60,513 nt of DNA from Pelagibacterium sp. (GTDB lineage: Bacteria > Pseudomonadota > Alphaproteobacteria > Rhizobiales > Devosiaceae), in NCBI GenBank assembly GCA_002723255.1, contig PBNW01000006.1:1-60513 (forward strand). The letters are read 5' to 3'. Positions 17,291 through 26,618 of this stretch are shown here, piece by piece; within the stretch, counting starts at the first letter, position 1, and each line of letters begins with the position of its first letter. The notes beneath the pieces were generated by a model that was not told the DNA's origin, ran no database searches, and saw only the letters and a program-made list of their open reading frames with translations. A program made the position numbers and the translations under genes.

Positions 17291-18691
17291 ATGCAGTATG
17301 TCAGCACGCGCGGTCAGGCGCCCACACTCGGATTTTGTGACGTTGTGCTGGCCGGACTGGCGCGGGATGGCGGGCTTTATGTTCCCGCCGAATGGCCCCG
17401 ATTTACCGCCGAGGAAATCCACAATTTCGGCAATCGCCCCTATCAGGATGTCGCCCTCGCCGTGATCTCCAAATTCGTGGGCGACGAAATCGATCAGGCC
17501 GATCTCAAGACCATGATCAAGTCAGCCTATGCCGGGTTCAATCATCCTTCGGTCACGCCGCTGGTCGAACTCGAACCGGGGCACTTCGTTCTCGAGCTCT
17601 GGCATGGCCCGACGCTGGCCTTCAAGGACGTCGCGATGCAATTTCTGGCGCGGGTGATCGATCACATCCTCGGCCAGCGCGGCGAGCGGGCGACCATTGT
17701 TGGGGCAACCTCAGGTGACACCGGCTCGGCTGCCATAGAAGCCTTCCGCGGGCGCCAGAACACCGACATCTTTATCCTCCACCCCAAGGGGCGCACCTCG
17801 GAAATCCAGCGCCGCCAGATGACCACGGTGCTTGACGACAACGTATTCAACATCGCGCTCGAAGGCACGTTCGACGACTGTCAGGCCGTCGTTAAAGCCA
17901 TGTTCAACGATTTCGCCTTCCGCGACGGCGCAAAATTGAGTGGCGTCAATTCGATCAATTGGGGCCGCATCGCCGCGCAAATCGTCTATTATTTCACCTC
18001 CGCGGTGGCGCTCGGTGCACCGCACCGCAAGATCACCTTCGTGGTTCCCACCGGCAATTTCGGCGATATCTTTGCCGGCTATGTCGCAAAGCGCATGGGC
18101 CTGCCCATCGAAAAACTGGTGATCGCCACCAATTCCAACGATATCCTGCGTCGGGCCGTTAAGGTCGGTCGCTATGACAAGCGCGGCGTTACGCAAACCG
18201 TCAGCCCCTCGATGGATATCGAAGTGTCATCGAACTTCGAGCGCTTGCTGTTCGAGGCTCTCGACCGCGATGGCGACAAGACGGCAGCGCTGTTTGCCTC
18301 GCTGGCCCAGTCCGGTGGATTTACCATCCCCGAACCGGCGCTCGATACGATCCGCGAGGAGTTCGGGACTGGTATGGCCGACGAGACCGCCACCAGGCCG
18401 ATCATTTCTGACGTTCTGGCCCACTCCAATTATCTTATCGACCCGCACACCGCCGTCGGCGTTGCCGTGGCGAGGGGGTTCAATTTCGGCCACACGCCGC
18501 TCGTCACACTTTCGACCGCCCATCCGGCCAAGTTCCCTGAAACGGTCGAGGCCGCAACCGGGCGCCATGCCGAACTGCCCGCGCACATGGCCGATCTGGG
18601 AACCCGCCAGGAGCGGTTCACGGTTCTGGCCAACGACGAAGTCATCGTGAAAGACTATATCCGCGCCAAGACACGCGCCTGGGAGGACTGA
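17291..18691 (+). CDS. thrC: Threonine synthase
   Basis: A 466-residue PLP enzyme converting O-phosphohomoserine to threonine. It is of the longer thrC type with the N-terminal YVSTRGQAPTLGFCDVVLAGLARDGGLYVP segment (partly quoted as RGQAPTLGF). The PLP lysine is about residue 112 in TLAFKDVAMQF, and the phosphate-binding loop is ATSGDTGSAA. ATG 17291 follows AGGAGGG at 17271-17277; sequence upstream belongs to surf1 in another frame. The M16 peptidase gene starts two bases after its stop, so the two are co-translated or at least co-transcribed. Confidence 0.94.
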   Translation: MQYVSTRGQAPTLGFCDVVLAGLARDGGLYVPAEWPRFTAEEIHNFGNRPYQDVALAVISKFVGDEIDQADLKTMIKSAYAGFNHPSVTPLVELEPGHFVLELWHGPTLAFKDVAMQFLARVIDHILGQRGERATIVGATSGDTGSAAIEAFRGRQNTDIFILHPKGRTSEIQRRQMTTVLDDNVFNIALEGTFDDCQAVVKAMFNDFAFRDGAKLSGVNSINWGRIAAQIVYYFTSAVALGAPHRKITFVVPTGNFGDIFAGYVAKRMGLPIEKLVIATNSNDILRRAVKVGRYDKRGVTQTVSPSMDIEVSSNFERLLFEALDRDGDKTAALFASLAQSGGFTIPEPALDTIREEFGTGMADETATRPIISDVLAHSNYLIDPHTAVGVAVARGFNFGHTPLVTLSTAHPAKFPETVEAATGRHAELPAHMADLGTRQERFTVLANDEVIVKDYIRAKTRAWED

Positions 18692-18693
18692 TT

Positions 18694-19953
18694 TTGACGG
18701 TACGCACGACGACCCTCGATAATGGTATGACCGTTATCACCGACTCCATGCCCCATCTTGAAAGTGCGGCTATGGGCGTCTGGGTCAAGTCCGGTTCGCG
18801 CAGCGAGACCGAGCAGCAACACGGTGTTTCGCATCTTCTCGAACACATGGCCTTCAAGGGGACCACCCGGCGGTCGGCCCGAGAGATTGCCGAGACCATC
18901 GAATCGGTGGGCGGTGATATCAACGCGGCGACCTCGATCGAACATACAGGCTATTTCGCCCGCGTCCTCAAGGACGACGTGGCCCTTGCCGCCGATATCC
19001 TTGCCGACATCTTGCAGAATTCCGTTTTCGACGAAAACGAGCTGGCCCGCGAACAGCGCGTCATCTGCCAGGAAATCGGTGCCACCCACGACAATCCCGA
19101 CGATCACGTCTTCGATCTGTTTCAGGAAGCAGCCTTTCCCGATCAGCCCATCGGGCGCACGATCCTGGGCACCGAAGGGTCTGTGCGCGGCTTCAGCGCC
19201 GACACCATCCGCGCCTATATGGACCAGCACTATGTGGGTGATCAGATGGTCATTTCGGCGGCCGGTCAGGTCAACCACGATGAACTGGTCGACCTCGCCA
19301 ATGACCGCTTCCACCAGCTCAAACGTACCGGCGCTCCTACACCGGAAAAGGCCAACTATGTGGGAGGAGAGTTCAAGGAAATCTCCGACCACGAGCAGGC
19401 CCATATCGTGCTTGGACTGGAAGGACGCCCTTACAATTCCGACGGATTTTACGCTGCGCAGATCCTGTCCACCATCCTTGGCGGCGGCATGAGTTCGCGC
19501 TTGTTCCAGGAAGTGCGCGAGCGGCGGGGCCTGTGCTATTCGGTTTACGCGTTCCACTGGGCCTTTGCCGACAGCGGTGTGTTCGGCGTCGCAGCGGCAA
19601 CGGGGGCCGAGGATGTCGAGGAACTCTTGCCCGTCATGCTCGAAGAGTTGCAGAAATCGACTCGCGACATCACCGATGCCGAGGTCAGCCGCGTCCGCGC
19701 GCAGATCAGGGCGGGTCTTTTGATGTCGCTCGAAAGCCCTTCGTCGCGGGCCGGTCAATTGGCGCGGCAACAGATTTTGTGGGGCCGACCCATTCCGCTC
19801 CAGGAAACGGTCGATCGCATCAACCGCATCGATGCCGAACGCGTGCGCCATGTCGCGGGCCAGATGTTTTCCCAGGCCAAGCCTTCTATCGCGGGCATCG
19901 GGCCGGTAAAGGGTATCCCTGACTATTCGCGCGTCGCGGACAGCTTCAAATAG
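18694..19953 (+). CDS. M16 family zinc peptidase, processing-peptidase type
   Basis: A 419-residue pitrilysin-family protease resembling the beta subunit of mitochondrial processing peptidase. The inverted zinc motif is H47-LLE-H51, with the downstream Glu in QRVICQEIGATHD, so the active site looks intact. The second, inactive half contains GGGMSSRLFQEVRERRGLCYSV, which shapes the substrate cleft. The start is a TTG at 18694 with GGGAGGA seven bases upstream. Small size, no signal peptide: cytoplasmic. Its position after thrC is conserved in related bacteria, but the substrates are unknown. Confidence 0.9.
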   Translation: MTVRTTTLDNGMTVITDSMPHLESAAMGVWVKSGSRSETEQQHGVSHLLEHMAFKGTTRRSAREIAETIESVGGDINAATSIEHTGYFARVLKDDVALAADILADILQNSVFDENELAREQRVICQEIGATHDNPDDHVFDLFQEAAFPDQPIGRTILGTEGSVRGFSADTIRAYMDQHYVGDQMVISAAGQVNHDELVDLANDRFHQLKRTGAPTPEKANYVGGEFKEISDHEQAHIVLGLEGRPYNSDGFYAAQILSTILGGGMSSRLFQEVRERRGLCYSVYAFHWAFADSGVFGVAAATGAEDVEELLPVMLEELQKSTRDITDAEVSRVRAQIRAGLLMSLESPSSRAGQLARQQILWGRPIPLQETVDRINRIDAERVRHVAGQMFSQAKPSIAGIGPVKGIPDYSRVADSFK

Positions 19954-19966
19954 GGGCCACCGCTCC

Positions 19967-20563
19967 ATGTTTACCTTCGGGGCCATCCGCCAGACGACTC
20001 CGGAAATCCGCGGGGATGGTCTGGTCTTGCGCTCGCCGCGTCAGAATGACTATGAGGCTTGGCGCAAGCTGCGGCTTGACAGCCGGGCGTTTCTGGTTCC
20101 GTTCGAGCCGCGATGGTCCGAGGCCGAGCTTTCAAACCGCAGCTTTGCCGCACGCGTGCGCCGCAACCGCCGTGATGCTCTCTATGGCACCGAGTTTTCC
20201 CTGTTCATTTTCACCCAGCATGGGCGGCTTTCCACGCTAGTCGGGGGCATGACTCTGTCCAATGTCCGGCGCCGTGCCTTCCAGAATGTGACCCTTGGTT
20301 ACTGGATGGGCGAACAATTCGCGGGCAAGGGCATTATGACGCGCTCGGTTGCCCTGATCTTGCCGTTTGTGTTCGACAGTTTGAACCTCCATCGCATCGA
20401 GGCGGCCTGCCTGCCCGATAACATGGCGTCGCGCCGGGTCCTTTCGGCCAACGGCTTTCGCGAAATCGGAATTGCCGAAAACTACCTTCAGATCAACGGG
20501 GAGTGGAGGGATCACATGCTGTTTGCACTCACCCGTGAGCATTACGACGATCTTGCCGGTTGA
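19967..20563 (+). CDS. GNAT acetyltransferase, RimJ/RimL type
   Basis: A 198-residue acetyl-CoA-dependent N-acetyltransferase. The core LGYWMGEQFAGKGIMTRSVALILPFVFDSLNLHRIEAACLPDN (quoted here as GEQFAGKGIMTRS and HRIEAACLPDN) is motif A/B of the RimJ/RimL group, which acetylates protein N termini such as ribosomal proteins S5 and L12. It starts 13 bases after the M16 peptidase stop, probably in the same transcript. The true target cannot be told from sequence. Confidence 0.87.
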   Translation: MFTFGAIRQTTPEIRGDGLVLRSPRQNDYEAWRKLRLDSRAFLVPFEPRWSEAELSNRSFAARVRRNRRDALYGTEFSLFIFTQHGRLSTLVGGMTLSNVRRRAFQNVTLGYWMGEQFAGKGIMTRSVALILPFVFDSLNLHRIEAACLPDNMASRRVLSANGFREIGIAENYLQINGEWRDHMLFALTREHYDDLAG

Positions 20564-20637
20564 AACCCGCCTTCGCTTGATTGCCAAACGGCGATAAATC
20601 CCGCTACCACTGAATGTTGAATTAGGATCGTTGATTA

Positions 20638-23538
20638 ATGACGTTTAAGCCCGTTCGTTCTCTCGTCTTTCTGACCGTGCTGTGTGCGGCACTGGCCGGG
20701 CTGGCGGGGCGAGCGATCGCGTTTGAAGTCGTCACGATTCCTGATGGGATCAACGCGGTCAATCTCGGCGCGGCGCTCGATGTTCTTCCCGGCGAGGATG
20801 GGCGCGTCCAGATCAGCACTGCCCCGGGCGAAGACGGAATTATCCGCCGCATCGAGATCGTTTCGATTACCGAAGGCGCCAATCCCAATTGGGCTGTCTT
20901 TGCGCTGCGCAATGAGAGCGACGTCCAGATCGAGCGATTGCTTGTTGCACCGTATTTTCGGCTTCCGGGTTCTGGCGTCTTTCATCCCGATCTCGGGTCG
21001 GCCCGCATAACCGCACTGACGCCCAGCCACGGTCTGCGGCCTGAGCGCGTTCCCGATTCGGAAGCCGATGTTTTTGATGTTGTGATCGATCCCGGCGCCA
21101 CCGTCACACTGGTCGCTGAACTGCAGTCGGCAACGCTGCCCGAGCTATATCTCTGGGAGCCCGATGCCTATCGCGATTACAAGAATTCCTTCACGCTGTT
21201 CCGGGGCACCGTTCTGGGGATTTCGAGCCTTGCAGCGGTCTTTTTGACGATCATGTTCGTGGTCAAGGGCAGGGGCGTCTTTCCGGCCACTGCACTGCTG
21301 GCCTGGGCTGTGCTTGCCTATCTCCTCATCGATTTCGGCATATTCGGCCCGCTCATCGGTGTTTCCAACGCACTCATCCAGCCCTTCCGGGCGGCGGCGG
21401 AGGCCGCCCTTGCCACGACCCTGTTTGCGTTCCTGTTCATCTACCTCAACCTGCACCGATGGCATTTCAGGTTCACCCATGTCGCCATGGGGCTTTCGGC
21501 GGTTTTCCTGGCGCTCTTTGTCTATGCATTCTTTAACCCCGCCCTGGCTGCGGGCATCGCTCGGACATCGCTGGCCCTGATCGGGCTAGGGGGTCTGTTT
21601 CTGGTGCTGCTGCTCTCTATCCGCGGCTATGACCGGGCTGTTCTGCTGGTGCCAACGTGGGTGATCTATCTCGCCTGGCTGACCTACGCCTGGATGGTCG
21701 TTTCGGGACAGGTCTCCAATGACATCGCTCAATCCGCCGTTGCCGGTGGTCTGGTGCTGATCGTCATGCTGCTTGGCTTTACCGCTGTCCAGCACGCGTT
21801 TTCCGATGGGCAGGTCTCCATCGGCGCGTTGTCCGAGGTCGAACGCCGTGCGCTGGCCATGACGGGCTCGGGTGATTTCGTCTTTGACTGGAATATCGAC
21901 CGTGACCGCGTGAACGTATCCGATGAACTCGCCATCCGGCTCGGCGAGCGTAAAGGTGCCCTGCGCGGCGCGATCAAGCGGTGGCTCGATCGTGTCCACC
22001 CCGAAGACCGTGACCGGTTCCGCACCGCGCTCGATACCCTGATCGAGCTCAAACGCGGCAAGGTCAATTCCGATATCCGCATATCGGGCTTTGACGGCAG
22101 CTTCCGCGCATTCCGTATGCGGGTCAAACCGGTGCTGGGCGGCGACGGCCAGGTCAACCGCATCGTGGGAACGCTTCAGGACGTGACCGACGAGCGCGCC
22201 GGGCGCGACCGGCTTTTGCACGACGCCATCCACGACAGCCTGACCGGCCTTCCCAACCGCCAGCTTTTTCTCGACCGGCTCGAGCGGGCGCTGTTGCGGT
22301 CGCGCGAATTCAGCGAAGTCAAACCGGCGGTCTTTCTTGTCGATCTCGACAAATTCACCGATATCGACGAGCGCATCGGCCACATGGCGGCCGACTCCCT
22401 GCTTCTTGCGGTTTCAAGACGCCTGTCTCGCCTGCTGCGGCCCCTTGATACTCTGGCGCGCATCTCCGGCGACCAGTTTGCCGTCGTTCTGCTCTCCGAG
22501 CAATCGGCCTCCAAGATCGCCGACATCGCCGAACAGATGCGCAAGGCCCTGCGCAACCCGTTCAATTTCGGTGATAGGGACATGACCCTGACCGCTTCGA
22601 TCGGCATCACGATATATGACAACAAGCCCGTCAAAGCCGAGGATGTGCTGCGCGACGCCGAATTGGCCATGCACTACGCCAAGCGTCACGGCGGCGACCG
22701 GATCGAAGCCTTCCGCGCCGCAACACGCTCGATCGCCGTCTATGCACAGGCTCTTGAAGACGATCTCAAGGAGGCGCTGGAGCGCCGCGATCTCCAACTT
22801 CTTTATCAGCCCATCGTCGATATCCAGAACGACAATCGCATAGTGGGCGCCGAAGCGCTCATGCGCTGGAACCACCCCGAGCGCGGCCAGGTCAGCCCGT
22901 CTGCATTCATCCCGCTGGCCGAAAGGACCGGTCAGATCGAAAAGTTGGGGCGGCTGGCGTTTGAAGAAGCCGCCGAACAGACCCGCCAATGGATATCCGC
23001 CATCAAGCTGCCGGAAAGTTTCTTCGTCTCGGTCAATCTTTCGGCCGCACAGTTGACCAGCGAAACCCTGCTCAACGACATGAAGACGCTTGTCGCGCAG
23101 CACAAATCGGTGGCCGGGCACATGAAGCTCGAAATCACCGAAAGCCAGGTGATGGGCAATCCCGAACATGCCGTTTATATGCTCGAAGCCTTCAAGGAAC
23201 TCGGGCTCGGGTTGGCACTCGATGATTTCGGGACCGGGTATTCCTCGCTCTCTTACCTGCATCGCTTCCCGTTCGATACGATCAAGCTGCCCGCACCTTT
23301 TGTGCAGATCCGCGATGACAGCGGTATTTCCCACACCCAGATTCCGATTATCAATTCAGTGGTTGGCCTGGCGCGCGAACTCGATCTGGCGCTGATCGCT
23401 GAAGGGGTGGAGACTGAGGACGAGATTGCCCGGCTCAAAAGCCTCAATTGCCGTTACGCACAGGGCTTTGCCTTCGGCGCGGCCATGCCCGGCGCCGAAC
23501 TGCAGCGCCGGCTACAGGCGCAACTGGCCACCAAATAG
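20638..23538 (+). CDS. Membrane sensor protein with PAS, degenerate GGDEF and EAL domains
   Basis: A 966-residue c-di-GMP signalling protein. Signal peptide (1-29); periplasmic domain (to about 183); multiple membrane helices (about 184-394); PAS (407-525); GGDEF (527-690); EAL (705-955). The GGDEF signature is RISGDQF instead of RxGGDEF, so cyclase activity is probably lost. The EAL part keeps the EAL glutamate (GAEALMRW), NLSAAQL, LEITES, LDDFGTGYSS, a lysine in TIKLP and AEGVETEDE, so phosphodiesterase activity is likely. It probably hydrolyses c-di-GMP in response to a periplasmic signal. Confidence 0.9.
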   Translation: MTFKPVRSLVFLTVLCAALAGLAGRAIAFEVVTIPDGINAVNLGAALDVLPGEDGRVQISTAPGEDGIIRRIEIVSITEGANPNWAVFALRNESDVQIERLLVAPYFRLPGSGVFHPDLGSARITALTPSHGLRPERVPDSEADVFDVVIDPGATVTLVAELQSATLPELYLWEPDAYRDYKNSFTLFRGTVLGISSLAAVFLTIMFVVKGRGVFPATALLAWAVLAYLLIDFGIFGPLIGVSNALIQPFRAAAEAALATTLFAFLFIYLNLHRWHFRFTHVAMGLSAVFLALFVYAFFNPALAAGIARTSLALIGLGGLFLVLLLSIRGYDRAVLLVPTWVIYLAWLTYAWMVVSGQVSNDIAQSAVAGGLVLIVMLLGFTAVQHAFSDGQVSIGALSEVERRALAMTGSGDFVFDWNIDRDRVNVSDELAIRLGERKGALRGAIKRWLDRVHPEDRDRFRTALDTLIELKRGKVNSDIRISGFDGSFRAFRMRVKPVLGGDGQVNRIVGTLQDVTDERAGRDRLLHDAIHDSLTGLPNRQLFLDRLERALLRSREFSEVKPAVFLVDLDKFTDIDERIGHMAADSLLLAVSRRLSRLLRPLDTLARISGDQFAVVLLSEQSASKIADIAEQMRKALRNPFNFGDRDMTLTASIGITIYDNKPVKAEDVLRDAELAMHYAKRHGGDRIEAFRAATRSIAVYAQALEDDLKEALERRDLQLLYQPIVDIQNDNRIVGAEALMRWNHPERGQVSPSAFIPLAERTGQIEKLGRLAFEEAAEQTRQWISAIKLPESFFVSVNLSAAQLTSETLLNDMKTLVAQHKSVAGHMKLEITESQVMGNPEHAVYMLEAFKELGLGLALDDFGTGYSSLSYLHRFPFDTIKLPAPFVQIRDDSGISHTQIPIINSVVGLARELDLALIAEGVETEDEIARLKSLNCRYAQGFAFGAAMPGAELQRRLQAQLATK

Positions 23539-23560
23539 CAAGACGACACGTGGAAATCCG

Positions 23561-24142
23561 CTATGCGTTGCCGGCAACGGGGCTGAGTGTGGCGCGGGTG
23601 ACGCCCAGTGCCGCCAGCGCCGCTTCGTATTTCTTGCTCGCCGGCAGGGAAAACAGCAATTCCTTGGAGGGAGCCGCGGTCAGCCAGCCATTGGTCCGCA
23701 ATTCGTTCTCGAGCTGGCCCGCGCTCCATTCGCAATAGCCCAGAGCCAGAAGGCTCGCATCGGGTCCCTTGCCCGACATCATGGCGCGAAGCACATCGAG
23801 CGTTGCCGTCAGGCACACATCGCCATCCACGGCAAAGGAATTGCCGTCACGGAAATAGTCCGAAGTGTGCAGGACAAATCCGCGGCTTGAATCGACAGGG
23901 CCGCCTTTGAAGACGCTCTGATGCAAAAGCCGTTCCGGGATGCGAATAGCATCGTCGCCGTCGTCTTCGAGATCGATCTCGGCAAGAACGTCGGAAAGGT
24001 GCATGTCATCCATTGGCTGGTTGACGACCAGCCCCATTGCGCCGTCTTCGCCATGCGCGACAAGATAGATTACCGCCTCGGCAAAACGCTCGTCGCCAAT
24101 ATCGGGCGTTGCGACGAGGAACTGTCCTTTGAGCGTGTCCAT
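23561..24142 (-). CDS. YqgE/AlgH family protein
   Basis: A 193-residue UPF0301 protein (YqgE/AlgH). Hallmarks are the N-terminal GQFLVATPDIGDERFAEAVIYL and the GAMGLVVNQPM segment, the KGGPVDSSRGFVLH motif and ALGYCEWSAGQLENEL. The function is unsettled; AlgH was linked to alginate control in Pseudomonas, and no catalytic residues are evident. It converges with the GGDEF/EAL gene (22 bases apart) and is divergent from the DsbD-alpha-like gene. Confidence 0.92.
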   Translation of the reverse strand: MDTLKGQFLVATPDIGDERFAEAVIYLVAHGEDGAMGLVVNQPMDDMHLSDVLAEIDLEDDGDDAIRIPERLLHQSVFKGGPVDSSRGFVLHTSDYFRDGNSFAVDGDVCLTATLDVLRAMMSGKGPDASLLALGYCEWSAGQLENELRTNGWLTAAPSKELLFSLPASKKYEAALAALGVTRATLSPVAGNA

Positions 24143-24275
24143 ACCAACTCACTTTCTGTCCGCCGCCCGTTTATAAACGTAAAGCTTTCCGGCCGGGTTT
24201 CAAATCCCCAATGATCACGAAGCGATGATCGAACATCCCTTTCCCATGCCCCATTGCTCCACTAATGGTTTTTCC

Positions 24276-25073
24276 ATGAAGAGTGTGATTGCCATATTTG
24301 CTGCCTTGTCCATCGCCGTGCCGTGCCTGGCCTCGGAAACCGAATGGGTCGAGGTCGCCCAGGACGTTTCGGTGCGGCTTGTTTCATCCGACACGCTCGG
24401 TGACGACGGCACCGTCTGGATGGGCCTCGAAATCGATATGCCCGCCGATACGAAGACGTATTGGCGTGTGCCGGGCGAAACCGGGCTACCCCTGGTTATC
24501 GAAACCGCAGGGTCGCGCCACATTCAGGGTGTCGAAATTGCATGGCCCTATCCCAAACGCGAGGTCGCCGAAGGCTATCTTGACCACGCATTTTACGGCC
24601 ACGTCCTTTTCCCGCTCGCTGTCGCGGTTGACGGTGATGCCCCCATTCTCGTGGCCGATATCACAATGGGTGTCTGTTCCGATATCTGCGTGCCGGCCAA
24701 TTTAAGCCTTGAGATCGCGCCCCCGCTCGATGCACCGGACGGCCCTAACGACTTCCGCATCAGACAGGCCCTGGCTGCCGTCCCGTTACCTCTCGACGGC
24801 GAGGGTATACTGGGAGCCGCCCGGTTTGACATGAAGGCCGAGGCGATGATCGTCGACCTGCTCGATCCCGGCTTCGACTACACCTCCATGATCGCCCATA
24901 TCGCCGATTCGAACCTTGTTTTCGGCGAGCCTGAGATCGTGGAGCCTGGCCGTTTGTCCTTCGCCCTTCTTGGACGCGCCGGACCGGAAACTCTGCGCGA
25001 TGCTTCTGCCCATTTCACCTTCGACAGCCAGGACGGACCCTTCGAGATCATCCGTCCGCTGCCCGGGAATTGA
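24276..25073 (+). CDS. Periplasmic DsbD/ScsB alpha-domain protein
   Basis: A 265-residue exported protein: signal peptide MKSVIAIFAALSIAVPCLAS, then a domain like the N-terminal alpha domain of the thiol reductases DsbD and ScsB. A C-x3-C pair sits in MGVCSDICVPAN, the spacing seen in ScsB-type domains rather than the C-x5-C of E. coli DsbD. The membrane part and thioredoxin part of DsbD are absent, so it is an orphan alpha domain that would need a separate electron donor. The ATG at 24276 is chosen for its signal peptide; an upstream start would add 17 unlike residues. Confidence 0.8.
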   Translation: MKSVIAIFAALSIAVPCLASETEWVEVAQDVSVRLVSSDTLGDDGTVWMGLEIDMPADTKTYWRVPGETGLPLVIETAGSRHIQGVEIAWPYPKREVAEGYLDHAFYGHVLFPLAVAVDGDAPILVADITMGVCSDICVPANLSLEIAPPLDAPDGPNDFRIRQALAAVPLPLDGEGILGAARFDMKAEAMIVDLLDPGFDYTSMIAHIADSNLVFGEPEIVEPGRLSFALLGRAGPETLRDASAHFTFDSQDGPFEIIRPLPGN

Positions 25074-25235
25074 CGATAGTCGCCCGATAGTGGGCAATGC
25101 GCCTTTGCCAGCCTCGACGCGGGTCGATAATTCTCCTATGACAGAAATGAATCGAGTGCACGCAGGCGCGGCCGGCCAACCTTAGTCTGGCCGTATTCGT
25201 CTTGTGTCTGTCTTAGTTATAGCTTGAGAACTTCC

Positions 25236-25727
25236 ATGACGATCCAGCCCGGCCAGCCCATTGCTTCGGTGCCAGTAAAACACGTGACCGAAAGCGGCGT
25301 TGAAGATGCAACCAGCGCCGATATTCTGGGCACTGGCACCGTGGTGTTTTTCACCGTGCCGGGGGCCTTTACGCCAACCTGCCATCTCAACCATCTGCCC
25401 GGCTATCTCGCCGCCGCCGATCAGCTCAAGGCGGCAGGCGTGGACAAGATCGTTTGCGGTACGGTCAACGATCATCACGTGGTCAAGGCATGGGCGGAAT
25501 CAACCGGGGCCCTTGGCACGATCGAATTTATCGCCGATGGTCTGGGTAAGCTTGCCAGCGCGCTCGGACTTGAACGCGACCTGTCCGGCGGTGGTCTCGG
25601 TATGCGCTTTAATCGCGCCTCGCTGTTGATCCGCAACGGAATGGTCGAGACTGTAAATGTCGAGGGCGCACCCGGTGAGGTTACAAGCTCGGGTGCACCG
25701 GCAATGCTCGAAGCGCTCAGGAGCTAA
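25236..25727 (+). CDS. Peroxiredoxin, Prx5/hybrid family
   Basis: A 163-residue thiol peroxidase reducing H2O2 and alkyl hydroperoxides. The peroxidatic cysteine is C49 in PGAFTPTCHLNHLPGY, the Prx5 signature, with TVNDHHVVKAWAES and the C-terminal GEVTSSGA region. There is no fused glutaredoxin domain, so the reductant (glutathione/glutaredoxin or thioredoxin) comes from elsewhere; gshA at 4.7 kb would support glutathione. The start ATG 25236 lacks a strong Shine-Dalgarno site; a TTG at 25224 is less likely. Confidence 0.93.
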   Translation: MTIQPGQPIASVPVKHVTESGVEDATSADILGTGTVVFFTVPGAFTPTCHLNHLPGYLAAADQLKAAGVDKIVCGTVNDHHVVKAWAESTGALGTIEFIADGLGKLASALGLERDLSGGGLGMRFNRASLLIRNGMVETVNVEGAPGEVTSSGAPAMLEALRS

Positions 25728-25749
25728 CGGATTGGGAAGGACGGGGACG

Positions 25750-26310
25750 ATGATGGGTTCGGTATTGCGTATGGCGGCGGGCACGGCATTGGCCGCGCTT
25801 CTGGCCGGATGTTCGATGGGTTCGATGTTCGGCGGTAGCGATGATGCGAGCTATGCCAATATCAACGCCAGTCAGACCCAGGTCGCCCAGGCGGCCAGTG
25901 GTGCCCTGCCGGCCATTGCCACCGAATGTCCACCGATCCGCATACGCGAGGGTGCTGAATTTTACCGGACCTATGCCGGTAATCGCACTTCGGACTCCAC
26001 GGCCCTGCGCTATCAGGGTGTGATCGATCGCGTGTCGCGCAACTGCGTTGTGTCGAACGGCGTTATAACCGTCCAGATGGGTGCCGTCGGCCGTGTGATC
26101 GTCGGGCCGTCGGGCGGCGAGGGCAACATCACGATGCCCCTGCGCTTTGCGGTGCAGCGTGACGGACTGGCAGTCTTTTCCCAGCGCTATGACGTCGCTG
26201 TCGCGGCCAGCCCCTCGAGCGCCAACGAATTCAGCCAGACGGTGGAAAATGTGGCCATTCCCTATGTGGGCGGCGAGCAGATCACCATTTTCGTGGGCTT
26301 TGATAACTAG
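25750..26310 (+). CDS. Predicted lipoprotein of unknown function
   Basis: A 186-residue protein with a lipoprotein signal ending in LLAGC (lipid-anchored cysteine C21), so it is a membrane lipoprotein, probably outer-membrane. The mature part has paired cysteines (ATECPPIRI, SRNCVVSNG) and beta-strand-like stretches such as ITMPLRFAVQRDGLAVFSQRYDVAV. It matches in outline a conserved lipoprotein of Hyphomicrobiales that is still unnamed. Start ATG 25750 has GGGGAC close upstream. The glycine riboswitch begins 42 bases after its stop. Confidence 0.75.
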   Translation: MMGSVLRMAAGTALAALLAGCSMGSMFGGSDDASYANINASQTQVAQAASGALPAIATECPPIRIREGAEFYRTYAGNRTSDSTALRYQGVIDRVSRNCVVSNGVITVQMGAVGRVIVGPSGGEGNITMPLRFAVQRDGLAVFSQRYDVAVAASPSSANEFSQTVENVAIPYVGGEQITIFVGFDN

Positions 26311-26352
26311 AGCGTTGACGAGGCCGGGACTTTCTTCCATGGTCCGGCCATC

Positions 26353-26616
26353 AGCGGGAGAGATCCTGGCCATCGAGCCGGGACGCCGAAGGAGCAACCG
26401 CCCCGGAAACTCTCAGGTACAAGGGACCGCTGAGCCCAAGCACCTTGCCTCAAGGCAAAGCGATTGGGCGAAAGAGGTTGGACCCAACCTGCGCCAGGCA
26501 GGTTGAGGATCGGCCAGAACTCTGGAAAGCGGAAGCGCAGGCTTCCCACCGACGGGTGTAGCCGGGTCTTGTGGCAAGCAAGCCGCCCGGGAAATCTCTC
26601 AGGTTGACCGACAGAG
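26353..26616 (+). promoter_or_regulatory. Tandem glycine riboswitch
   Basis: Two glycine aptamers upstream of gcvT. Aptamer I (26353-26431) has P1 AGCGG/CCGCT and core motifs GGGAGAG, GCCGAAGGAGCAA and GAAACTCTCAGG. Aptamer II (26520-26616) has P1 CTCTG/CAGAG with CACCGACGGG and GAAATCTCTCAGG. Both motifs match the glycine class, which usually turns gcv genes on when glycine is high. The aptamers are separated by 88 nt (26432-26519) holding its own hairpins (GCCCAA/TTGGGC and CAACCTGC/GCAGGTTG); the usual linker is much shorter. Confidence 0.93.
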
Positions 26617-26618
26617 GG

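Noticed and set aside
18655..19986. 443-codon open frame antisense to the M16 peptidase gene
   Set aside because: No motif, and the M16 gene has an intact zinc site and ribosome-binding site.
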